Below are positions 1-12,000 of a DNA stretch of 64,000 nt, piece after piece. A program made the position numbers and the translations under genes. The notes under the pieces were generated by a model. It ran no database searches and was not told the origin of the DNA. It saw only the letters and a list, made by a program, of their open reading frames with translations. How positions within the stretch are numbered: the stretch's first letter is position 1; each line of letters begins with the position of its first letter. Source of the stretch: Piscicola geometra. Taxonomy: Eukaryota > Annelida > Clitellata > Hirudinida > Piscicolidae. The stretch is taken from positions 4,332,717 to 4,396,716 of the forward strand of contig OX030959.1 in the NCBI GenBank assembly GCA_943735955.1, in the 5' to 3' direction.

Positions 1-80
1 TACCACACCAACCTACCACACCAACCTACCACACCAACCTACCACACCAACCTACCACACCAACCTACCACACCAACCAG
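1..80. repeat. 13-bp tandem repeat
   Basis: About six copies of TACCACACCAACC run from the window edge to just outside the UBE2O exon at 88-184. They lie in the intron downstream of that exon's donor. On the sense (minus) strand the repeat is G/T-rich and begins within 10 bases of the donor. Confidence 0.9.
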
Positions 81-87
81 CTCAAAC

Positions 88-3000
88 CTTGAATAGAAAG
101 AAGCACTTGCAGCAGGTTTGAGTGCTTGTGGTTCCAAACCTCAGTGCCCTTGCCGGTCCACGTGCCTAAGAGACTCACGCACACCTGTGTGAATAACGCA
201 CTTGTATAGCATCTTATAATCAATTATAAATAAAATAAATGAAATAATAAAATAAAATAATATAACCCTTTGCGTTTCTATTAAGTCTTTAACAAATATT
301 TAGAAGAAAAATTCTTTACTCCAACAAAAACCTTTAATTTGGCGCCATAACAAACGAAAATCATGGCATTACAAAGCATTAGATCACTTGGGAAAAAAAG
401 CAAAAACCCTCAATGAGAAGCAAGAACAAAAGAACCTTGCCATCCTCATAGAGGTTCGGGTTGAGGCGGTCGGAGCAGTAGGAGTGGTAGTGCAGTTTGG
501 GCGGGCTGGACGGGTAGTCGGAGGGCAGACGCACGTCGAAGAAGAAGAGGCCCCCTTCGTACGGGGTGCCCGTGGGGCCTGTGACCATGGCGCTGAAGAG
601 GTCCTTGGTGGGGGTGGTGGTTGGTTGGGTGGAGATAGTGGTGGTGGTTGGTTGGGTGGGGATAGTAGTGGTGGTGGTTGGTTGGGTGGGATAGTGGTGG
701 TGGTTGGTTGGGTGGGGAAAGTAGTGGTGGTGGTTGGTTGGGTGGGATAGTGGTGGTGGTTGGTTGGGTGGGGATAGTAGTGGTGGTGGTTGGTTGGGTG
801 GGATAGTGGTGGTGGTGGTTGGTTGGGTGGGATAGTGGTGGTGGTTGGTTGGGTGGGGAAAGTAGTGGTGGTGGTTGGTTGGGTGGGATAGTGGTGGTGG
901 TGGTTGGTTGGGTGGGATAGTGGTGGTGGTTGGTTGGGTGGGGAAAGTAGTGGTGGTGGTTGGGTGGGTGGGAATAGTGGTGGTGGTTGGTTGGGTGGGG
1001 ATAGTGGTGGTGGTTGGTTGGGTGGGGAAAGTAGTGGCGGTTGGTTGGGTGGGGATAGTGGTGGTGGTTGGTTGGGTGGAGATAGTAGTGGTGGTTGGTT
1101 GGGTGGGGATAGTGGTGGTGGTTGGTTGGGTGGGATAGTGGTGGTGGTTGGTTGGGTGGGGAAAGTAGTGGTGGTTGGTTGGGTGGGGATAGTGGTGGTG
1201 GTTGGTTGGGTGGGAAAAGTAGTGGTGGTTGGTTGGGTGGGGATAGTGGTGGTGGTTGGTTGGGTGGGGATAGTGGTGGTGGTTGGTTGGGTGGGGATAG
1301 TGGTGGTGGTTGGTTGGGTGGGGATAGTAGTGGTGGTTGGTTGGGTGGGGTAATGGTGGTGGTTGGTTGGGTGGGGAAAGTAGTGGTGGTTGGTTGGGTG
1401 GGGATAGTGGTGGTGGTTGGTTGGGTGGGGAAAGTAGTGGTGGTTGGTTGGGTGGGGATAGTGGTGGTGGTTGGTTGGGTGGGGATAGTGGTGGTGGTTG
1501 GTTGGGTGGGGATAGTGGTGGTGGTTGGTTGGGTGGGGATAGTAGTGGTGGTTGGTTGGGTGGGGTAGTGGTGGTGGTTGGTTGGGTGAGAATAGTAGTG
1601 GTGGTTGGTTGGGTGGGGATAGTGGTGGTGGTGGTTGGTTGGGTGGGGATAGTGGTGGTGGTTGGTTGGGTGGGGATAGTGGTGGTGGTTGGTTGGGTGG
1701 GGATAGTGGTGGTGGTTGGTTGGGTGGGATAGTGGTGGTGGTTGGTTGGTTGGGTGGGGATAGTAGTGGTGGTTGGTTGGGTGGGGATAGTAGTGGTTGG
1801 TTGGGTGGAGATAGTAGTGGTGGTGGTTGGTTGGGTGGGGATAGTAGTGGTTGGTTGGGTGGGGATAGTAGTGGTTGGTTGGGTGGGGATAGTAGTGGTG
1901 GTGGTTGGTTTGATGGTGGTTGAAAATTTCGAATGGTTCTATGGCCTTATGGTAGTGTATCGGGTAGTGATGTGCAGTTGAATATAATTTTGATAAAAAC
2001 CAAAAGAATTTCGTATTGTAGTTGCATGGTACTAGTTGTATGGTAGTAGTTGCATGGTACTAGTTGCATGGTAGTAGTTGCTTGGCACCCACCATCCTGT
2101 TCTCGAAGCCCTTGACGAAAATTCCGTCAGTAAGACATGTCTTCAGCAGCTGCATCTGTTGTGTTGGGGATGGTGATGATGATGATGATGATGACGATGA
2201 CGGTGATGATGATAACGATGGGGATGATGATGCTGATGATGAACTCATGATAGGGATGGTGATGATGATGATGATGACGATGATGATGACGATAATGATA
2301 ACCATGATAAACTCATGAAAATGATAGTGATGATGGTGGCAATGATGATGATAATGATGAGTTGAAATTAACAGACAATTCAACGAGAAAAGCACCTCTT
2401 TATTGACTGTGGAGTGGAAGAGCTTCGGGTTGAAGGGCTTGTGGTCGTTGTGCACGAAGTTGTGGCCGTCAGGCACCACATCCAGCATCACAAAACCTGG
2501 ATTAAGTGGATGGATGGATGGTAGATGGATGGATGGTAGATGGATGGATGGTAGATGAATGGATGGTAGATGGATGGATGGTAGATGGATGGATGGTAGA
2601 TGGATGGATGGTAGATGAATGGATGGTAGATGGATGAATGGTAGATGGATGGATGGTAGATGGATGGATGGAGGTAGATGAATGGATGGTAGATGGATGG
2701 ATGGTAGATGGATGGATGGTAGATGGATGGATGGTAGATGAATGGATGGTAGATGGATGGATGATAGATGGATGGATGGTAGATGGATGGATGGTAGATG
2801 GATGGATGGTAGATGAATGGATGGTAGATGGATGAATGGTAGATGGATGGATGGTAGATGGATGGATGGTAGATGGATGGATGGTAGATGGATGGATGGT
2901 AGATGGATGGATAGTAGATGGATGGATGGTAGATGGATGGATGGTAGATGGATGGATGGTAGATGGATGGATGGTAGATGAATGGATGGTAGATGGATGA

Positions 3001-6000
3001 ATGGTAGATGGATGGATGGTAGATGGATGGATGGAGGTAGATGAATGGATGGTAGATGGATGGATGGTAGATGGATGGATAGTAGATGGATGGATGGTAG
3101 ATGGATGGATGGTAGATGGATGGATGGTAGATGGATGGATGGTAGATGAATGGATGGTAGATGAATGGATGGTAGATGGTTGGATGGTAGATGGTTGGAT
3201 GGTAGATGGTTGGATGGTAGATGGTTGGATGGTAGATGAAAGGATGGTAGATGGATGGATGGTAGATGGATGGATGGTAGATGGTTGGATGGTAGATGGT
3301 TGGATGGTAGATGGATGGATGGTAGATGAATGGATGGTAGATGGATGGATGGTAGATGGATGGATGGTAGATGGTTGGATGGTAGATGGTTGGATGGTAG
3401 ATGGATGGATGGTAGATGAATGGATGGTAGATGGATGGATGGTAGATGAATGGATGGTAGATGGATGGATGGTAGATGGATGGATGGTAGATGGATGGAT
3501 GGTAGATGGATGGATGGTAGGTGGATGGATGGTAGATGGATTGATGGAGATGGTGAATGGATGAAGAAGATGAATGGGTGGATGAATGGATGAAGATGAC
3601 AAATGAATGATGATGAATAATTGAATAATTGGAAATGATTAATGAATGATGATGAATAATTGAATAATTGGAAATGATTAATGAATGATGATGAATAATT
3701 GAATAATTGGAAATGATTAATGAATGACGATGAATAATTGAATAATTGGAAATGATTAATGAATGACAAAAAAAATAGTTGGTAATAAAAAATGTCAATA
3801 GGAGACCTTTTTTGGAGAGTTCCAGCGGAGAGTTCAGCACCTGATCAGCAGCACTGCACCAAGAACTGCTGGAGTCACTGTCGTCTGCGTCGGCAAACTG
3901 CCCTAGTACTGGGAGAGTGAATGAGGTGAACGTGAGGTCAAGGTCAGGTCAAGGTCGTGAGAATGGGGTAAAATGATTAAGATGAAAGGTGGAAACTGAA
4001 AGGAAACCTGGTTCGTCTTCTTTCATCGTTGTCGTGGTGGTTTCCTCTTCCACTCCTCCACCATCAGCTCCACCATCAGCTCCACCATCCATCCATCCTC
4101 CTCCTTCTTCTTCTACCCCCCCGTTTAGTTTTCTCAACACTTGGTCGTATTGCTCCAGGACGATTTTCAAGATAACGACATAAGTGGCCAGGTCGCAAAC
4201 CTGAATGCATTGGTTGGAACTGGTGGTGAGTAAGTGCTTGGCGACGGCCTCACAAGCCTCGCATGTGGACTCTGACAACTTTTTGTGGTTCTGCTCGTAA
4301 AACTGCCTCGCCTGTGTGGTGTTTCAAGACTGCGCTCTAACTAACTAACTACTGGCTGAGCTACTGAAAGCACCAAAAAACACAACCACTCTCCAACACA
4401 ACCAGCACAAAAATCACCCAACCAATCAACCAACCACAACCACCAATCAACCAACATAACCACCACAACCACCAACCAATCACAACCACCAATCAACCAA
4501 CATAACCACCACAACCACCAACCAACCACAACCAACCACACCAGACAACCAGCCATAACCAACCACAACCAACCACACCAACCAACCAACCACAACCAAC
4601 CACACCATACCAACCAACCAATCAAAACCACCGACCAAACACACCTTAACAAACTCTTTCCTGCTAGCCACGCCCCCTTGACCGGCCTTGACCCTCAGAC
4701 ACTTCAGCACTGGCAACACCTTCACACACGCCTTCTTCACCTTAGGCACGCCCTCCAACAGGCCTATGACGTCATTGAAGCCACGTGACACGATCGAGAA
4801 GCAGTCGTAGAGGTCTTCTAGCTGGTCGGTCGACAAGGAGGAAGAGTCGCATTCCCTGGGCGTTATGCTTTTTAGAGTAAGCGTTTTGAATGTCGTTGTT
4901 GTTGTTGTTGTTGGTGTGGTTTTTGTCTGTGTTAATGTGGTTGTTGTTGTCGTTGATGTGGTTGTTGTGGTCGTTACTGTAGTTGTCGTTGTTGTTGCAG
5001 CGGCAGTATGGTCAACTTCATTTACTGTTTTTTCACACCTCAACAAATGGACTGAGGCGCTCTCATTTTCGCTGATATTCTCCTGAGAAGCTGTTTGTGA
5101 CGGGGCTTTGGCGGGGTGGTCGGGAAGCGTGACATCATTGGTTGGAGGGGTGCAAGGCGGTGAGATGTCGGTATGGGAAGGGATGGCAGATGATGGAAAA
5201 TCGGCACTTGAAACACCGCAAAGTGGTGAAGTGTCGGTATTTGAAGGCGTGAGGGGGGATGAGGGAGCGTCCAGGTATACCGAATCATCCATGCTTGTCG
5301 CCGTGCAGTGCAGGAGGTGGTTGATGATGAAGTTGTCGCCGAAGTGGGGCTTCAGAGGCTGCAGGTGGTCCTTGAGTTTGGCGATGGTTGAGACGAGGAA
5401 CTCTCGGGAGGCCTTGATCATGTGCATGTGAGTGCCGCTCATGCCCTGCGGCCTTGTGCTGTGTGGTGTTACCGTAGTGGTGTGTGGTGTTACAATAGTG
5501 GTGTGGTGTTACAGTAGTGGTGTGGTGGTGTTACAGTAGTGGTGTGGTGTTACAGTAGTGCTGTGTGGTGTTACCGTAGTGGTGTGGTGGTGTTACAGTA
5601 GTGGTGTGTGGTGTTACCGTAGTGGTGTGGTGGTGTTACTGTAGTGGTGTGTGGTGTTACAGTAGTGGTGTGGTGTTGTTACAGTAGTGGTGTGGTGGTG
5701 TTACAGTAGTGGTGTGGTGTTACAGTAGTGGTGTGGTGTTGTTACAGTAGTGGTGTGGTGTTACAGTAGTGGTGTGTGGTGTTACAGTAGTGGTGTGGTG
5801 TTGTTACAGTAGTGGTGTGGTGGTGTTACAGTAGTGGTGTGATGGTGTTACAGTAGTGGTGTGGTGTTACAGTAGTGGTGTGGTGTTGTAACAGTAGTGG
5901 TGTGGTGTTACAGTAGTGGTGTGGTGGTGTTACAGTAGTGGTGTGTGGTGTTACAGTAGTGGTGTGGTGTTGTTACAGTAGTGGTGTGGTGGTGTTACAG

Positions 6001-9000
6001 TAGTGGTGTGATGGTGTTACAGTAGTGGTGTGGTGTTACAGTAGTGGTGTGTTGTTGTTACAGTAGTGGTGTGGTGTTACAGTAGTGGTGTGGTGTTACA
6101 GTAGTGGTGTGTGGTGTTACAGTAGTGGTGTGGTGTTGTTACAGTAGTGGTGTGGTGGTGTTACAGTAGTGGTGTGGTGTTATAATAGTGGTGTGGTGTT
6201 ACAGTAGTGGTGTGGTGGTGTTACAGTAGTGGTGTGGTGTTACAGTAGTGATGTGGTGGTGTTACAGTAGTGGTGTGGTGTTACAGTAGTGGTGTGGTGT
6301 TACAGTAGTGGTGTGGTGTTACAGTAGTGATGTGATGTTACAGTAGTTTTGTGGTGTTACAGTAGTGGTGTGGTGTTACAGTAGTGGTGTGAGGTTACAG
6401 TAGTGGTGTGGTGTTACAGTAGTGGTGTGGTGTTACAGTAGTGGTGTGGTGCTACAGTAGTGGTGTGGTGTTACAGTAGTGGTGTGGTGTTACAATAGTG
6501 GTGTGGTGTTACAGTAGTGGTGTGGTGTTACAGTAGTGGTGTGGTGTTACAGTAGTGGTGTGGTGGTGTTACAGTAGTGGTGTGATGTTACAGTAGTGGT
6601 GTGGTGTTGCAGTAGTGGTGTGGTGTTACAGTAGTGGTGTGGTGTTACAGTAGTGGTGTGGTGTTACATAAGTGGTGTGATGTTACAGTAGTGGTGTGGT
6701 GTTACAGTAGTGGTGTGGTGTTACAATAGTGGTGTGGTGTTACAGTAGTGGTGTGGTGTTACAGTAGTGGTGTGGTGTTACAGTAGTGGTGTGGTGTTAC
6801 AGTAGTGGTGTGGTGTAACAGTAGTGGTGTGGTGTTACAGTAGTGGTGTGGTGTTACAGTAGTGGTGTGGTGTTACAGTAGTGGTGTTGTGTTACAGTAG
6901 TGGTGTGGTGCTACAGTAGTGGTGTGGTGTTACAGTAGTGGTATAATAGTGGTGGTGTGTGGTGGTGTTACAGTAGTGGTATAATAGTGGTGGTGTGTGG
7001 TGGTGTTACAGTAGTGGTATAATAGTGGTGGTCTGTGGTGGCGGTATGGTGGTAGTGGCGTTGATAAGGTAGTGAAACAATTGAAATGTTTCACCATGCA
7101 ACACCCTGCCACACCAGGCCCCACCATGCCACACCAGGCCACAGCAAGCCACACCAGGCCACACCATGCAACACCCTGCCACACCACGCCACACCAGGCC
7201 ACAGCAAGCCACACCATGCCACACCAGGCCACACCATGCAACACCCTGCCACACCACGCCACACCAGGCCACAGCAAGCCACACCATGCCACACCATGCA
7301 ACACCCTGCCACACCACGCCACACCATGCCACACCACGCCACACCAAACCACACCATGCCACACCAAGCCACACCATGCCACAGCAAGCCACACCATGCC
7401 ACACCATGCCACACCACGCCACACCAGGCCACACCATGCCACACCAAACCACACCAGGCCACAGCAAGCCACTCACACATTCTTTGTGGTGATGCAGCCG
7501 CCCACCTCCTCCATCTCCTCCTCAGTCTCCCAACCACTGCTGTCCGAACCACTCCACTCGGAGGAGGAAGAGGAGGAAGAGGAGGAGGATGACAAGGCAT
7601 CATCACTCTCATTGATTCCGAAAGAAGCATCGCTACCATAACTCTCATCTCCAAACTCTGACGAGTACTGAGGCAGAAGGGTGTTGTATTGAAGAGGCAA
7701 TTTCGTTATTTTAAATTCTTGCTCTCTCATTTTGTAACATTTGAAGTGAAAATGAATCATAGAAGGAACAAATTTATTTTTAAAAGTTATCAATTGGTTT
7801 GGTTGGCACCATAATGTGACATACATTGTACGTCTGTTGAAGATTATTTATATAGTAGAGTTTTCACCAAACAACACACAACCGACTAAAAATGCCTATA
7901 AAAGCATAAAAAGACACACTGAAGCATATATGGACACACAAAAGCATACATGGGCACACAAAAGCATACATGGACACACAAAAGCATATATGGACACACA
8001 AAAGCATACATGGACACACAAAAGCATACATGGACACACAAAAGCATACATGGACACACAAAAGCATACATGGACACACAAAAGCATACATGGACACACA
8101 AAAGCATACATGGACACACAAAAGCATACATGGACACACAAAAGCATACATGGACACACAAAAGCATACATGGACACACAAAAGCATACATGGACACACA
8201 AAAGCATACATGGACACACAAAAGCATACATGGACACAAACCTCACTCTTGACGATGTGCAGGTTCTCAGGGATGCAGGGCGACACGACGCCATCCACCC
8301 ACTTCACCAGCACCATGCCGTCTGTGCGCATCTCAAACACCTGGCCAGCCACCGCGTAGCGCCACTTGCTCACCTCTCGATCCAGCTCAAGATTTGTTTT
8401 TTTTTTCACATCTTTATCCACGCCTGTCGGGACGTCTTTCCCTTCGACGCATAGCCCGTCAATGATGTCGTATTTCTGATTGAAAATCTCTTCCTGGTCT
8501 GGTCTCTGCGTTGGGAGGGGCAAGGGAGCGTGTGAATGGATTGTGATATACTGTCTTTCAACTTGAAAACGCAGCGTCAATACCAAGAATAACAACACCC
8601 AGTGGTTTATAAACCGACTCGCAATTTTATTTTATTGTATTTTGCTTAATTGTATTTTATCGTAGTGCATTGTATCGTATCGTATTGTATTTTTCTGTAT
8701 TTTATTGTAATGAATTGTATTCTATTGTATTGTATCAAACTAAACATACATGAAGAAGCACTGAAACACACGACAAACAAACCTCTTCCGAGACCTTGAG
8801 AGTGACCGAGACACCGGGTCTGAAGGCGAACCTGGGGTGGTCTTTGAGGTCGAAGACACTCACCTCCTCGACCATTTCCTCCTTCTTCTGCCACACGCAA
8901 GCCTGTGTGACGTTGGGCACAGTGCGCAGCCACCTGACCAGACAGGTGCGAGCCGCGTGGTCAGCCTTCTGCACCACTCCATACTGCCATCTGGTCTGCC

Positions 9001-12000
9001 TCTCTGATGGAGAACAAGGGGAGTGCTCGCATTTGCAGTGACGCCGTGCTTGGAGTGCAAGGCATTTTTGAAGAAAATAGAAAAAGAGTTTTTTTCAACT
9101 TGCGCACGCTATATATTATATTCTATACACAATACGCCATGTATCCTAATGAGATATCGTATATATTGCATACTATATTAATATGACAAAATGAGCGGAA
9201 CCAACGTTGGCTGGGCACGACGAAGTCTCCTGGAAAGAACTCCAGGTCGTTGAGGTTGTGGATGGGAACGACGTTGACACTAGGCACTCCCCTCTCCAGC
9301 CTGCCGTCCTGTGCCATGGTGGAGAAGGTGGTGGTGGAGTGAGAGGAGCCTAATTGCTGGTTACAATAAAATACAATACAATAATACAATACGAAGAATA
9401 TCATTAACGTGGTTGTTGAAACCGACTTCATTGACCACCACTACTGACCACCGCCACTGACCACCCCTGACCACCCCTGACCACCACAAACCACTACTGA
9501 CCATAACCACCCACCTGCCACACAATATCCACGATCGTCAGCGTTGAAATCACCTCGACAGCCAGATCGTCACTTACCTGATCATTGGAAGCATCCTTAT
9601 CATTATCACCACCATCATCGTCCTCATCAATCACCACCACCATCATCACAATCATCACCACCAACAGCATCATCACCAGCCCCCAGCCACCATCATGACC
9701 ATCATAATCATCATCACCACCACCACCACCATCATCATCATCATCTCCACAACCACCTGCAGCTTGTGCGCCGACGCTGGCTTCTCTGGCGTCTTGGTGA
9801 AGGGCCTCTTGACGGCGCTGCTGCCACCGCCGCTGTTCTTTGTGCTCCTCCTACGCACCACCAAACTCCTGCTCTGAGTCCTCCATTCGCCTTGCTGATG
9901 ATGATGGTTATGGTGGTGGGGGTGGTGATGATGATAGTGGTGGTGGTGGTGATGATGATGGCGGTGGTGATTATGCTGCTGCTGCTGATGATGGATAGTA
10001 GTTATAAACAAATAAATTTTCGCTACTCAAACACGAAAGCTATAAAAAGACGACCTTGACATTCGGACGAGGATTTTGGTCACATGGTGTTGAAGGAGTG
10101 GCGGGAGAACAGACTTCATCGGACGCTGACTCCACAACAGCGTTTGGTGTGGCTGCTGAGACTGCGTCTACTGCTTTGACTTCCCCTGCCTGGCTGCCAT
10201 CCTTAACGATGCTATCCTTTAGCACTTCGCCATCACTTCCTTCTTCTCTGTCACCCTCTCTAACCACCACTGTACCACCCTCTTTCACTATCTCTAGACA
10301 ACCTTCCGTACCCACCACCAGCTCACCCAAGCAACCACCAGTTCCATGCAAACTACCAGCATCGCTAGTGAGGTAGCTTGTGAAGCTAGAATCACTACTC
10401 GTCTTTCGACCACTCACCGCCACCTCTGCATTCCGCCTCTTTTTACCCGCCTTCGCATCTCTCCTTCCACTGAAAGCACCACCGCCGCAATCGATCACTC
10501 TACACTCCCCATCCATCACTTCACCGAAACCCTCCCAATCCATCTCCTCCAACACACACCCCTTCTCGACCATCTCCTGCAACTTGCGCTGGTACTGCTG
10601 CAGTTTCTTGCTCACTTCTCGCTGCCTGAGCGGAAGCTTCAGCCTCATCATGCGAGGGGCGTTGCGTGCCTGCAGGTAGGCGATGTCGCCCAACCCGAAG
10701 TTGTTCGCTTCGAACCAGTCTAGCGTCTTCAGTCTGTGATGGAGTAGTGGTGGTGGTGGTGGTGCTCAGCTTGCTGCATAGCACTGGTATACTCAACACC
10801 AGCATATCATCATATCATCATTGATGGTATTATAGCCATTGTGTCATCAATGATCATAACATCAATATCAACATCGTCATCATTCTCACCATCATCCTCG
10901 TCATCCTCATAATCCTCATCGCCACCCTCATCATCATCATCCTCATCATCATCATCCTCCTCACTTTTCAAGGGCATCTTCTTTGACGAGGTTAGGAGGG
11001 GTTGTGGAGTAGAATTCGTCGTCCAACAACGAGGTACCAAAGGCAGTCCACTCCACGCACACAGCAGACACACGTATCTAGCAAGAAGAATTCATGATGA
11101 TGATCATAATAATAATAAAAATAATAATAATAATTTTCTTTTTTATATATCGACTGGGCACGCAACTGAAGCGCTCTACGCATACAAATACGCTACGTCT
11201 TCTCGGAAAGGCGCCAATCCGCATAACTTCTGAGCCACTGCTGTGATGATTGGCACACATGACAGCATAGAATCACCTCGACTATTTCCACAGTCACCAC
11301 CCTCTTCTTATTCTTCTTCGCCGTCTTTGCATTGTGCCGCACTGTACGGTGAATGGTGAATGGAGCGAAAGGGGTGGAATGCTGGTGGAGTGGTCGCAAG
11401 TTTAATGCATTCATGCTGCCCCACAAAAACTTATTTTCAATATTTTGGCAGTTGCACTTTACATACATCCCTATTTCTTGTGATCATACAATCATATCAT
11501 TCATGCATACAGCATTGAACCAAAGATCACTAAATATACTGACCAGTTGTAACTGATGACCATATAATACAGTGTTAAACCCTTGAGATACTGACCAGTT
11601 ATTCCTCATGACCATATAATACAGCGTTGACCCCCTCGAGTTACTGACCAGTTGACTTGATCCAAGTGGCGTCCTGAAAAGCCTGCATCTTGCCTCGGAG
11701 CACCTGCCCCTTGTAGAAGTCGGTGAGGTACTCGTACACCTGTTGTTGTTGTGGCTGTGGTTGTTGTTGTTTTGGTTGTTGTTGTGGTTTTGTTTTGGTT
11801 GTTGTTTTGGTTGTTGTTGTGGCTGTTGTTGTTGTTGTTGTATTTCGTTGTGTTTTTCAGCAGTCTGGAGAGAATAGTCTCGACCAGCTGCGCTGCCCTG
11901 CCAGGCTCTTGAGTCAGTTCTCTTGTGTTCTTGCCCAGCCCTTGTTCCAGGGCTGGGCAGTCTGTCCAGAGATGAGTTTGTTGTCTCCTGGGCTGTCTTG

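Noticed and set aside
604..1980. Gly/Trp/Val-rich open frames resembling a structural repeat protein
   Set aside because: Period is 24-27 bp, copies are frame-shifted by variable GTG runs, and the array abuts a UBE2O splice site.
2060..3840. Long minus-strand open frames of SIHLP/IYHPS repeats (up to 569 codons)
   Set aside because: They are the 15-bp minisatellite read without stops in all frames. The genuine coding pieces inside are only the UBE2O exons at 2093-2155, 2396-2496 and 3807-3902.
7911..8240. Regular 20-bp repeats suggesting a CRISPR array
   Set aside because: Units are directly adjacent with no unique spacers, inside an animal gene intron, with no cas genes.
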